From Alphaproteobacteria bacterium (GTDB lineage: Bacteria; Pseudomonadota; Alphaproteobacteria; Micavibrionales; UBA2020), in assembly GCA_018971405.1 (NCBI GenBank), contig JAGXAX010000123.1, positions 1 through 5,130 of the forward strand: a DNA stretch of 5,130 bases, in the 5' to 3' direction. Each line of letters begins with the position of its first letter. Position 1 is the first letter of the stretch. The notes beneath the pieces were generated by a model. The model was not told the origin of the DNA and did no database searches. It saw nothing but the letters and a program-made list of their open reading frames with translations. Positions 1 to 5,032 of this stretch are shown here, piece by piece. Made by a program: the position numbers and the translations under genes.

Positions 1-239
1 ACACCGCCGTCGATCAGGCGCTGGAAAAGTTTCCGTCCGCCAGGTTCGACCTCGTCGCCATCAGCAACACCAACGGCAACGCCGCACAATTGGCGCTCTC
101 CTCCGCCGAAGCGCGCAAGAACGGCGAACGCGTGCTGCGCTCCCTGCAGGACATGGGGCTTCCCTTGAGCCGCATCCGCCTCAGCGCCGCCAGCGGCAAG
201 AACGTGCTGAACAGCGAAGTCCACCTCTACCTCCAGTAA
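1..239 (+). CDS. C-terminal part of a conserved hypothetical protein (partial, 5' end outside window)
   Basis: An open frame runs from the window edge (first full codon at position 3) to TAA at 237-239 and encodes 78 residues. The tail reads FDLVAIS...AQLALSSAEARKNGERVLRSLQDMGLPLSRIRLSAAS...SEVHLYLQ. The pattern of a short strand, 'LSSAEARKNGERVLRSL', 'MGLP.SRI.LS' and a closing 'EVHLYL' strand is what I recall from the C-terminus of an uncharacterised alphaproteobacterial family. It also loosely recalls OmpA-like peptidoglycan-binding domains, where RA-type helices follow the LS motif. The N-terminus, and any signal peptide, is out of view. The gene abuts the antiporter with no spacer, so the two are very likely one transcript. 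Coding status is well supported by frame, codon use and that contact; function is unknown. Confidence 0.75.
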   Translation, partial: TAVDQALEKFPSARFDLVAISNTNGNAAQLALSSAEARKNGERVLRSLQDMGLPLSRIRLSAASGKNVLNSEVHLYLQ

Positions 240-1442
240 ATGGACGTACTGCACCACTTCGACAAACTCACATCCATCGCGCTTGTGACGACGGCCGCGC
301 TGCTCTGCGGCCTCGGCATGATCCGCCTGCGCCAGCCGGCGATCGTCGGCTACATCCTTTGCGGCGTCGTCCTTGGCCCGACGGGGCTTGAAGTCGTCTC
401 CAACACCGCGAGCGTGCAGACGCTCGCCGACCTCGGCGTCATCATGCTGCTGTTCCTGATCGGCATGGAAATGTCGCTGCGCGGCTTCCGCAAGGTCTAC
501 AAGACGGCGCTTTCCGCCGCCGCGCTGCAAATCGCGCTTTCCGTCGGCCTCGCGTTCCTCGCGGGCATGTTCCTGCACTGGTCCTTCGCGCGCGTGCTGG
601 TGCTGGGCTTCGCCATCGCCCTTTCCAGCACCGCCGTTGCCATCAAGATGCTCGAGGAGACGGACGACCTGAAGACGCAGGTCGGGCGCATCACCGTTTC
701 CGTTCTGATCGCGCAGGACCTCGCCGTCATCCCGATCCTGCTGGTGGTGAGCGCGCTCGGCACGGGGCCTTTTTCTTCCGCCGCGCCGCAAGCGGCGGCC
801 GTCGCCGCGAAGATGGTTTTCGCCGTCGGCTTTCTCGGCTTCATCGTCTGGTTCCTCTCGCGGCGCGAGAAGCTGACCTTGCCCTTCACCGACTGGATCG
901 CCGGACGGCCGGAAGTTCTGCCGCTCGCCGCGCTGGCCTTCTGCTTTACCTGCGCGGCGGGCGCAGGGCTGCTCGGCCTTTCGACCGCCTACGGTGCCTT
1001 CGCGGCGGGGCTGGTCATCGGCAATTCCAACGTCCGCGCCGCGCTGCACACCGCCGCCGTGCCTATCCAGAGCATCCTGCTGATGGTCTTCTTCCTCTCG
1101 ATCGGCCTCCTGATCGACGTGCCCTTCATCGTGCAGCACTGGAAGAGCGTGGCCGTCGTGCTCGCCATCGTCACGGTGCTCAAGACTGCCGTCAACGTCA
1201 TGATTCTCCACCTCATCCTCGACAACCCGTGGGACAGATCGTTCCACAGCGGCGTGGTGATGGCACAGGTCGGGGAATTCTCGTTCATCATCGTCGCGGC
1301 GGGCCTCGCCGCGCACGTCATCACCGGCGAGGCCTACCGCCTGATGATCGCGGTCATCGCGCTTTCCCTGGTCATCAGCCCGATGTGGCTGGCCATCGCG
1401 CGAAAACTCCACGACATGGCGCTCGGCAAAAAGAGCGGCTAA
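240..1442 (+). CDS. Kef-type (CPA2 family) monovalent cation:proton antiporter, membrane domain only
   Basis: A 400-residue inner-membrane protein with about 12-13 hydrophobic segments from residue 11 to 385, matching the sodium/hydrogen exchanger fold. Family landmarks are RLRQPAIVGYILCGVVLGPTG at 29-49 (broken here only for description), ALSSTAVAIKML at 127-138, the ion-site QD pair at Q159-D160 in LIAQDLAVIPIL, GLSTAYGAFAAGLVIGNS at 246-263 and QVGEFSFI at 343-350. QD rather than ND or DD is the KefB/KefC type. It exchanges K+ or Na+ for H+ across the cytoplasmic membrane; which cation cannot be told. Unlike KefB/KefC it ends after the last helix (LGKKSG) with no C-terminal RCK/TrkA-N nucleotide-binding domain, so glutathione gating is not expected. 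The ATG follows the upstream TAA directly and in the same frame. No Shine-Dalgarno is visible, which suggests coupled translation. Later starts would cut helix 1. The 3' end overlaps the convergent pseudouridine synthase by 4 bases. Confidence 0.93.
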   Translation: MDVLHHFDKLTSIALVTTAALLCGLGMIRLRQPAIVGYILCGVVLGPTGLEVVSNTASVQTLADLGVIMLLFLIGMEMSLRGFRKVYKTALSAAALQIALSVGLAFLAGMFLHWSFARVLVLGFAIALSSTAVAIKMLEETDDLKTQVGRITVSVLIAQDLAVIPILLVVSALGTGPFSSAAPQAAAVAAKMVFAVGFLGFIVWFLSRREKLTLPFTDWIAGRPEVLPLAALAFCFTCAAGAGLLGLSTAYGAFAAGLVIGNSNVRAALHTAAVPIQSILLMVFFLSIGLLIDVPFIVQHWKSVAVVLAIVTVLKTAVNVMILHLILDNPWDRSFHSGVVMAQVGEFSFIIVAAGLAAHVITGEAYRLMIAVIALSLVISPMWLAIARKLHDMALGKKSG

Positions 1443-2176
1443 AACTTTCCCCCGAAAGCGGCATGGAATTCCTTCTCACCCACTTCCTTGACCGCGCCCG
1501 CGGCAAGGTCGCCCAGCGCAAACGGCCCGTAGGCGACGCGGATCAGCCGGTTGACCTGCAGGCCGAGATGCGCGAGCACGCGGCGTACCTCGCGGTTCTT
1601 GCCCTCTTTCAGCGACACTTCAAGCCAGATGTTCATGCCCGTGCCGGTATCGAGCCGCGCGTCGATGGAACCGTAAGAGACTCCATCAACCGTGATGCCG
1701 TCGCGCAGCGTGTCGAGCCGCGCCTGCGTGACTTTTCCGAAAACGCGCACGCGGTACGTCCGCGTCCAGCCGGTGGCCGGCAGTTCGAGATGCCGCGCAA
1801 GTTCGCCGTCGTTGGTGAGCAGCAACAGCCCCTCGCTGTTGAGGTCGAGCCGCCCGACGGAGATCACCCGCGGCAGGCTTTTGGGCAGCGCGTCGAAAAT
1901 GGTCATGCGGCCTTTTTCGTCCCTGTGCGACGTGACGAGGCCCGTGGGCTTGTGATAGCGCCACAGCCGCGCCGCCGCCTTCGCCGCGACGGGCTTGCCG
2001 TCGACGAGGATATTGTCCGTCTCCGTGACGTTGTAGGCGGGCGTTTCCAGAACCGTTCCGTTGACACTGACGCGCCCCGCCGCAATCAGCCGCTCGGCGT
2101 CGCGGCGCGAGCAAACGCCCGCCCGCGACAAACGTTTTGAAATCCTCTCGCCCTTTTCCGGTTCATCGGCCGTCAT
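1439..2176 (-). CDS. rluB: rRNA pseudouridine synthase, RsuA/RluB family (RluB-like)
   Basis: 245 residues that isomerise a uridine in rRNA to pseudouridine in the cytoplasm. An N-terminal S4 RNA-binding domain spans about 10-62 (ERISKRLSRAGVCSRRDAER, then RVSVNG), followed by the catalytic domain from about 72. Catalytic Asp111 lies in VGRLDLNSEGLLLLTNDG (107-124). The family C-terminal motif is EGKNREVRRVLAHLG...QVNRLIRVAYGPF (191-219). The 'NREVRR' and 'RLIRV.YG' wording is closer to RluB (23S U2605 in E. coli) than to RsuA, RluE or RluF, but the exact target is inferred. The start is the ATG at 2176-2174, preceded by AGGAAG (plus-strand 2192-2187) at 10 bases. The frame stays open to 2578, but that extension is only the antisense of tadA. 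Divergent from tadA across 18 bases, and its TAG overlaps the antiporter TAA. No terminator is visible between the two convergent genes. Confidence 0.92.
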   Translation of the reverse strand: MTADEPEKGERISKRLSRAGVCSRRDAERLIAAGRVSVNGTVLETPAYNVTETDNILVDGKPVAAKAAARLWRYHKPTGLVTSHRDEKGRMTIFDALPKSLPRVISVGRLDLNSEGLLLLTNDGELARHLELPATGWTRTYRVRVFGKVTQARLDTLRDGITVDGVSYGSIDARLDTGTGMNIWLEVSLKEGKNREVRRVLAHLGLQVNRLIRVAYGPFALGDLAAGAVKEVGEKEFHAAFGGKF

Positions 2177-2179
2177 TTT

Positions 2180-2188
2180 TGATATACT
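2180..2188 (+). promoter_or_regulatory. Candidate extended -10 promoter of tadA (leaderless start)
   Basis: The bases TGATATACT match an extended -10 (TGnTATAAT) with one mismatch in the hexamer. The end of the hexamer is 6 bases before the tadA ATG at 2195, so transcription would begin at or next to the A of the start codon. No good -35 is seen, which fits an extended -10 promoter, and no purine-rich Shine-Dalgarno precedes the ATG. Prediction from sequence only; an alternative promoter further upstream, within the synthase gene, is possible. Confidence 0.45.
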
Positions 2189-2192
2189 TCCT
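2187..2192 (-). promoter_or_regulatory. Shine-Dalgarno of the pseudouridine synthase
   Basis: Reads AGGAAG on the minus strand, 10 bases before the ATG at 2176. It fixes the start of the pseudouridine synthase. It lies inside the 18-base gap shared with tadA and overlaps the last bases of the proposed tadA -10 element. Confidence 0.6.
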
Positions 2193-2194
2193 GC

Positions 2195-2656
2195 ATGAAC
2201 GAGAGTACCCAAAATCGCTATATGGCGGAAGCCCTCATCGAGGCGCAAGCGGCGGCGGCGCGGGGCGAGATCCCCGTCGGTGCGCTGATCGTCGACGGCG
2301 CGACGGGCGAGACCCTCGCCCGCGGCGGCAACGAAACCGAGGCGTCGAACGACCCGACGGCGCACGCCGAACTGCTCGTCATCAAGCAGGCCTGCGCGAA
2401 GAAGGGAACCCCGCGCCTCGCGGACTGCGACCTCTACGTGACGCTGGAGCCCTGCCCGATGTGCGCGGCTGCAATTTCTTTCGCCCGCCTGCGGCGCGTC
2501 ACCTTCGGCGCCTACGATCCCAAAGGCGGCGGCGTCGACCACGGGCCGCGCATCTTCGACCAGCCGACCTGCCACCACAGGCCGGAGGTCTACGGCGGCA
2601 TCGGCGAGAGGGCCGCGGCGGACCTTCTCAAGGATTTTTTCAAAGACAGGCGCTAG
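2195..2656 (+). CDS. tadA: tRNA(adenine34) deaminase TadA
   Basis: 153-residue zinc deaminase of the cytidine/deoxycytidylate deaminase fold. It converts A34 to inosine in the anticodon wobble position of tRNA-Arg(ACG), and is usually essential in bacteria. Zinc ligands and catalytic residue are all present: H57 and E59 in PTAHAE (54-59), and C87 and C90 in LEPCPMC (84-90). The upstream substrate-pocket segments GEIPVGALIV (24-33) and GGNETE (44-49) are intact. The C-terminal part GAYDPKGGGVDHGPRIF...PTCHHRPEVYGGIGE is the form I know from alphaproteobacterial TadA, where E. coli has the SLMD type. The length is normal. The start at 2195 gives an N-terminus (MNESTQNRYMAEAL) that aligns with B. 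subtilis and E. coli TadA; the next ATG at 2222 would remove the first turns of helix 1. No Shine-Dalgarno is visible. Divergent partner: the pseudouridine synthase. Confidence 0.96.
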   Translation: MNESTQNRYMAEALIEAQAAAARGEIPVGALIVDGATGETLARGGNETEASNDPTAHAELLVIKQACAKKGTPRLADCDLYVTLEPCPMCAAAISFARLRRVTFGAYDPKGGGVDHGPRIFDQPTCHHRPEVYGGIGERAAADLLKDFFKDRR

Positions 2657-2704
2657 AGCAAACCCCGAGCGCGTGGAAGCTCCGCACGACGACGGTTTGC
2701 TCTA
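2654..2704. repeat. Palindromic intergenic element behind tadA (REP-like; possible terminator)
   Basis: An 11-base perfect inverted repeat, TAGAGCAAACC at 2654-2664 and GGTTTGCTCTA at 2694-2704, encloses 29 bases that can pair further (GAGC with GCTC; CGTG with CACG). The left arm begins with the tadA stop codon. The outer TAGAGC/GCTCTA ends, an inner GTGGAAGC and a following ACGAC strongly recall palindromic repeats scattered through alphaproteobacterial genomes such as Bradyrhizobium and Rhizobium. Family membership is from memory. No T-run follows on either strand, so it is at best a weak intrinsic terminator for the convergent tadA and ankyrin genes, though it is the only hairpin in the 66-base gap. 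Confidence 0.6.
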
Positions 2705-2722
2705 TAAAACAAACAGAAAACC

Positions 2723-3301
2723 TTACGGCTTGAACTTGGGGCGCGGCCTTTTGCGCCGCGCGGCTTCCTGCAGGAGGCGGTGCATTTTTTTCAGCAGGGC
2801 CTCGTGCAGCAGCGCGCCGATGCTCTCGTCTTCGTTTTGCCGCGCCAGCATGACGGGTGTCAGGCCGTTGGGATCGGCCTTGTCGATGTCCGCACCGTAC
2901 TGCAGCAGCACGCGCACGATCTCTTCGCGCCCGAAGAACGTCGCGCAGGTCAGCGCCGTACCCTTTTTGCCGCGCACGTCGGGATCGGCGCCCCTGCCCG
3001 CCAGCAGCGTTGCCGTTTCGGTGTAGCCGTAGAACGACGCCCAGAGCAGCGCGGTATGCCCCTGATGGTCGGCCTTGTCGATCTCCGCGCCGTGGCCGAG
3101 AAGGATGCGCGCGCAGTCGATGCGCCCGAGGCGCGCGGCAATGATCAGCGGCGTGTAACCCAGATTGTCCTGCGCGTTGATATCGGCCCCGCGCTTGATC
3201 AGGTCCTGCATCGTTTTGATGTCGTTGCGCTGCACGGCCAGCCGCAGGCGGGCTTCCAGCGGCGCGGACGGCATGTTAAAGGCACCGTTGAAAATGGACA
3301 C
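2723..3301 (-). CDS. Ankyrin-repeat protein
   Basis: 192 residues without signal peptide or membrane segment, so probably cytoplasmic. Four to five ankyrin repeats fill about residues 16-170: a capping repeat to RGADINAQD (37-45), then GYTPLIIAARLGRIDCARILLGHGAEIDKAD (48-78, family TPL.AA/LL..GA pattern), GHTALLWASFYGYTETATLLAGRGADPD (81-108), GTALTCATFFGREEIVRVLLQYGADIDKAD (114-143) and a last partial one, GLTPVMLARQNEDES. The C-terminus is a basic tail, ARRKRPRPKFKP. Ankyrin repeats bind other proteins; no partner is evident. The start is GTG at 3301-3299, supported by AGGAA 6 bases before it; the in-frame ATG nine codons later has no ribosome binding site. Transcribed toward tadA (convergent, 66-base gap) and downstream of the Sel1 gene, but with its own candidate promoter, so operon membership is uncertain. 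Confidence 0.9.
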   Translation of the reverse strand: MSIFNGAFNMPSAPLEARLRLAVQRNDIKTMQDLIKRGADINAQDNLGYTPLIIAARLGRIDCARILLGHGAEIDKADHQGHTALLWASFYGYTETATLLAGRGADPDVRGKKGTALTCATFFGREEIVRVLLQYGADIDKADPNGLTPVMLARQNEDESIGALLHEALLKKMHRLLQEAARRKRPRPKFKP

Positions 3302-3307
3302 GCGGCA

Positions 3308-3312
3308 TTCCT
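3308..3312 (-). promoter_or_regulatory. Shine-Dalgarno deciding the GTG start of the ankyrin gene
   Basis: Minus-strand AGGAA lies 6 bases before GTG at 3301. The ATG inside this interval (minus 3309-3307) is in another frame, and the in-frame ATG downstream has no such site, so GTG is the preferred start. Confidence 0.6.
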
Positions 3313-3337
3313 GAAATAAATATTATTTAAGGAGTTA

Positions 3338-3367
3338 TCTGTACCCAGTCCGGCACAGCGCTGTCAA
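3338..3367 (-). promoter_or_regulatory. Candidate sigma70-type promoter of the ankyrin gene
   Basis: A perfect -35 TTGACA (minus strand, 3367-3362), an 18-base spacer and a poor -10 TACAGA (3343-3338). The start of transcription would fall about 30 bases before the GTG. A perfect palindrome, ACAGCGCTGT (3355-3364), overlaps the -35 and could be an operator. The -10 matches only half the consensus, so this is tentative. The rest of the 122-base gap is AT-rich and contains nothing else that I can name. Confidence 0.4.
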
Positions 3368-3423
3368 TACGAAAAACCGCTGTTAAATATACATAACTTA
3401 AGACATTTCAGCTGCGCCGCCGG

Positions 3424-4649
3424 TTATTTTTTGCCGCCGCCCTTTTTCCGCGCGAGAAAAGCCTTCGCCTCCGCATCGCCCGCGGCGGCGGCCTGCTCGA
3501 AATAACGCCGCGCCTGAACAGGATCGGCCTTCGTCCCCAGCCCCTTGAGATACATCTCGCCGAGACGGGCCTCGGCATGCGCGTCGCCGTGCGCGGCCGC
3601 GCGGCCATAGAGCTGGAACGCCAGCGGATAGTTTTTCTCGATCGTCGGCGCGCCGCTGAAAACGATGTCGGCCGCCTTGTCGATCCAGTAGGGGATGGCG
3701 GAAGGCTCCTTCGCCACCTTCATTGTCCAGATGAAGGATTCCATCATGTCCTTCTTCACGCCGCCCGTGCCGTTCGCATACATGTCGCTGAGCTGCATCT
3801 CCGCGGCGGGCATGCCGAGGCCGGCGGACTTCGTCAGCCAGGTCAGCGCCTTTTGTGGATCTTTCTTCGTTCCCTCGCCGTTTTCGATCATCCGCGAAAG
3901 GTCGAACATCGCCAGGCGATTGCCGCCTTTCGCCGCGCGCGTCAGCCAGTAGACGGCCTTCTTCAGCTCCGGCGGCCTTTTATAGAAGTGATAGAACGTG
4001 CCAAGGCGGAACTGCGCGTCGCCTGTGTTCTGCTTTGCTGCGGCCAGAAACCATTTTTCGGCGGCCGCGAAGTCCGGCTGCAGGCCGTCATAGTAATGCT
4101 CGGCACACAAAAAGCCGAGCCGCAGCTGTGCGGGGCCGTATCCCTTCTCCGCCGCAACGAGATACCATTTTTTGGCTTTCGGATAGTCGGGCGCGACGCC
4201 GTTGCTGCCGGTGAAATAGATCTCGCCCATGGCGAAGGCCGCAAGCATCGAGCCTTGCTGCGCCGCGCGGCGATACCATGTCAGGGCCTTTTGCGGGTCT
4301 GCTGCGATGTCACATGAACCTTTGTCATAGGCAAGGGCAAGCGCGTAGGCATCATGCGCCGAACCTTTGGCGGCCGACGCCTTGTCGGGGCAGACGATTT
4401 GTCTGCGGACTTTCCCGCCTCCGGCATGGCGGCCGACGCCGGAAGCGGCGGCAAGACGCAAGCCAGCAAAAGACATGCCGCAAGGCCGGAAGTGATTCGC
4501 GGCAAGGCCGCGTCCGCATAAGCGCGCGCGGAACGCCGCGACCGGCGTGCGCAAAAGAGAAAAATTTTTGCGGATGAAAGAATTTTTTCCGCGCCCGCGA
4601 CGACCTGCGCCGCCGTTCCCTTTCCTCTCCGCACCGGACTTGCGCGCAT
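3424..4649 (-). CDS. Secreted Sel1-repeat (SLR/TPR-like) protein with an apparent frameshift
   Basis: From D at 4386 to TAA at 3424 the frame encodes about 320 residues made of some seven Sel1-like repeats. Examples are DPQKALTWYRRAAQQGS, YPKAKKWYLVAAEKGYGPAQ, PQKALTWLTKSAGLGMPAAE and PVQARRYFEQAAAAGDAEAK, with a KKGGGKK tail. Sel1 repeats form helical solenoids that scaffold protein contacts, often in the periplasm. In the repeat frame there is no plausible N-terminus. A different frame upstream carries a convincing Sec signal peptide, ITSGLAACLLLACVLPPLPASAA then MPEAG (plus-strand 4497 to about 4413). It begins at ATG 4649-4647, which has a strong GGAGG five bases before it. The frames join if one base is added in a C-run at 4387-4390, giving 408 residues. 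A TTG at 4505 would give a more usual signal peptide but lacks a ribosome site. Either a sequence error, a recent mutation or, less likely, -1 slippage. The repeat frame stays open to 4836, but that stretch crosses a terminator and is not protein-like. Confidence 0.8.
4387..4390 (-). other. Frame break in the Sel1 gene at a run of four C
   Basis: On the minus strand the signal-peptide frame reads ...GAC AAA TCG TCT GCC CCG and runs into non-repeat sequence, whereas the Sel1 frame resumes at GAC AAG GCG. One additional C in the run at 4390-4387 would give S-A-P-D-K-A-S-A-A-K-G and join a signal peptide to the first repeat without a seam. A homopolymer run is a typical site for a one-base sequencing error or deletion. 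I see no strong slippery heptamer here, so programmed -1 frameshifting is less likely. Confidence 0.7.
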
Positions 4650-4654
4650 GCCTG

Positions 4655-4659
4655 CCTCC
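4655..4659 (-). promoter_or_regulatory. Strong Shine-Dalgarno of the Sel1 gene
   Basis: Minus-strand GGAGG stands 5 bases before ATG 4649, the best ribosome binding site in the window. It supports translation starting in the signal-peptide frame rather than in the Sel1 frame, and so supports the frame-break reading. Confidence 0.65.
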
Positions 4660-4681
4660 GTTGAAATATGCCGCGCCTTTC

Positions 4682-4709
4682 ATTCTATGGCGGGCGCGGA
4701 GGAAGTAAA
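4682..4709 (-). promoter_or_regulatory. Candidate promoter of the Sel1 gene
   Basis: Minus-strand TTTACT (4709-4704), 16 bases, then TAGAAT (4687-4682; five of six to consensus). Transcription would begin near 4675, about 25 bases before ATG 4649 and just ahead of its GGAGG. It lies downstream of the terminator of the lysine-rich gene, so the Sel1 gene would be an independent unit. Confidence 0.4.
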
Positions 4710-4770
4710 GAAAATACCCGTTTTTACTGGCTTTTCCGCCGCATACGCGAAATCGGCGGCGCGCAAAGAA

Positions 4771-4795
4771 GAAGGGCGCCCAACGGGCGCCCTTC
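4771..4795 (-). terminator. Intrinsic terminator of the lysine-rich gene
   Basis: A perfect 11-base stem, GAAGGGCGCCC at 4771-4781 with GGGCGCCCTTC at 4785-4795, and a 3-base loop. Read on the minus strand it lies 21 bases past the TAA of the lysine-rich gene and is followed by TTCTTTG, a short imperfect T-run. On the plus strand no T-run follows. Confidence 0.7.
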
Positions 4796-4816
4796 CAAAA
4801 GAAAAAAGAAGAAGAG

Positions 4817-4909
4817 TTATTTCTTCTTCTTCGCAACTTTCTTCTTCGCTACTTTTTTCTTAGCGACTTTTTTCTTGGTAGCCTTTTTAGCTTTTTTCTT
4901 AGCAGCCAT
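4817..4909 (-). CDS. Lysine-rich histone H1-like small protein (30 residues)
   Basis: A short gene below common length cut-offs. It encodes MAAKKKAKKATKKK followed by three VAKKK units and a final K: 18 lysines, 7 alanines, 3 valines, one threonine and the start methionine. The polycationic, Ala/Val-spaced pattern resembles the tails of bacterial histone H1-like and Hc1-type proteins. It probably binds DNA or RNA by charge and would be disordered when free; this is inferred from composition alone. Evidence that it is real: the three VAKKK units use different codons (GTC GCT, GTA GCG, GTT GCG) while keeping the residues; AGGGA lies 8 bases before the ATG; a near-consensus promoter lies upstream; and a perfect hairpin lies downstream. 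The opposite strand is a phenylalanine-rich shadow. It forms a single-gene unit, with a leader of about 75 bases. Confidence 0.82.
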   Translation of the reverse strand: MAAKKKAKKATKKKVAKKKVAKKKVAKKKK

Positions 4910-4917
4910 TGTTTTAT

Positions 4918-4922
4918 TCCCT
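4918..4922 (-). promoter_or_regulatory. Shine-Dalgarno of the lysine-rich gene
   Basis: Minus-strand AGGGA, 8 bases before ATG 4909. It selects this ATG and supports translation of the small frame. Confidence 0.6.
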
Positions 4923-4989
4923 ATTTCAGAGGTTGATTTAAACTAGGAAAGTCATAATGGAACATCATAACCATCCTAATCATAAGAAA

Positions 4990-5018
4990 ATGATAGAACG
5001 CATTTTTAAACTTGTCAA
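4990..5018 (-). promoter_or_regulatory. Strong sigma70-type promoter of the lysine-rich gene
   Basis: Minus-strand TTGACA (5018-5013), a 17-base spacer and TATCAT (4995-4990): a perfect -35, optimal spacing and five of six in the -10. It is the best promoter in the window. The start of transcription is expected near 4983, leaving an AT-rich leader of about 75 bases that contains three TTATGA repeats (plus-strand TCATAA at 4952, 4965 and 4980). The spacer and flanks are clearly more AT-rich than the rest of the window. Confidence 0.7.
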
Positions 5019-5032
5019 AACTTTATTACATG

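Noticed and set aside
14..199. Minus-strand frame of 61 codons at the left edge
   Set aside because: Shadow of the plus-strand hypothetical gene, which has the better frame and a contiguous neighbour.
1229..2140. Long plus-strand frame of 303 codons over the antiporter end and the synthase
   Set aside because: Arginine/proline/alanine-rich shadow opposite a well-identified gene; no recognisable domain.
2177..2578. Open extension of the pseudouridine synthase frame upstream of 2176 on the minus strand
   Set aside because: It is the exact antisense of tadA, has no family similarity, and the ATG at 2176 with AGGAAG gives a normal RluB-like N-terminus.
2780..3319. Plus-strand frame of 179 codons opposite the ankyrin gene
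   Set aside because: Shadow of the ankyrin repeats; typical GC-rich antisense open frame without family motifs.
3374..3405. Possible CtrA site (TTAA-N7-TTAA) in the AT-rich gap before the ankyrin gene
   Set aside because: The two TTAA blocks are 11 bases apart rather than 7, so the consensus is not met.
3577..4317. Plus-strand frame of 246 codons opposite the Sel1 gene
   Set aside because: Its periodicity mirrors the Sel1 repeats on the other strand; no start signals or domain.
4650..4836. Open extension of the Sel1 frame to 4836
   Set aside because: It crosses the terminator hairpin at 4771-4795 and reads as arginine- and phenylalanine-rich nonsense; no ribosome site or signal peptide.
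4817..4865. CTT/TTC-rich run as a simple-sequence repeat or phase-variable tract
   Set aside because: It is the lysine codon series of the small gene; units vary in synonymous positions, which argues for coding rather than a slipping microsatellite.
4668..4946. Plus-strand frame rich in FFFATFFLATFFL that looks like a membrane protein
   Set aside because: The phenylalanine/leucine runs are the complement of lysine codons of the minus-strand gene at 4817-4909, which has promoter, ribosome site and terminator.
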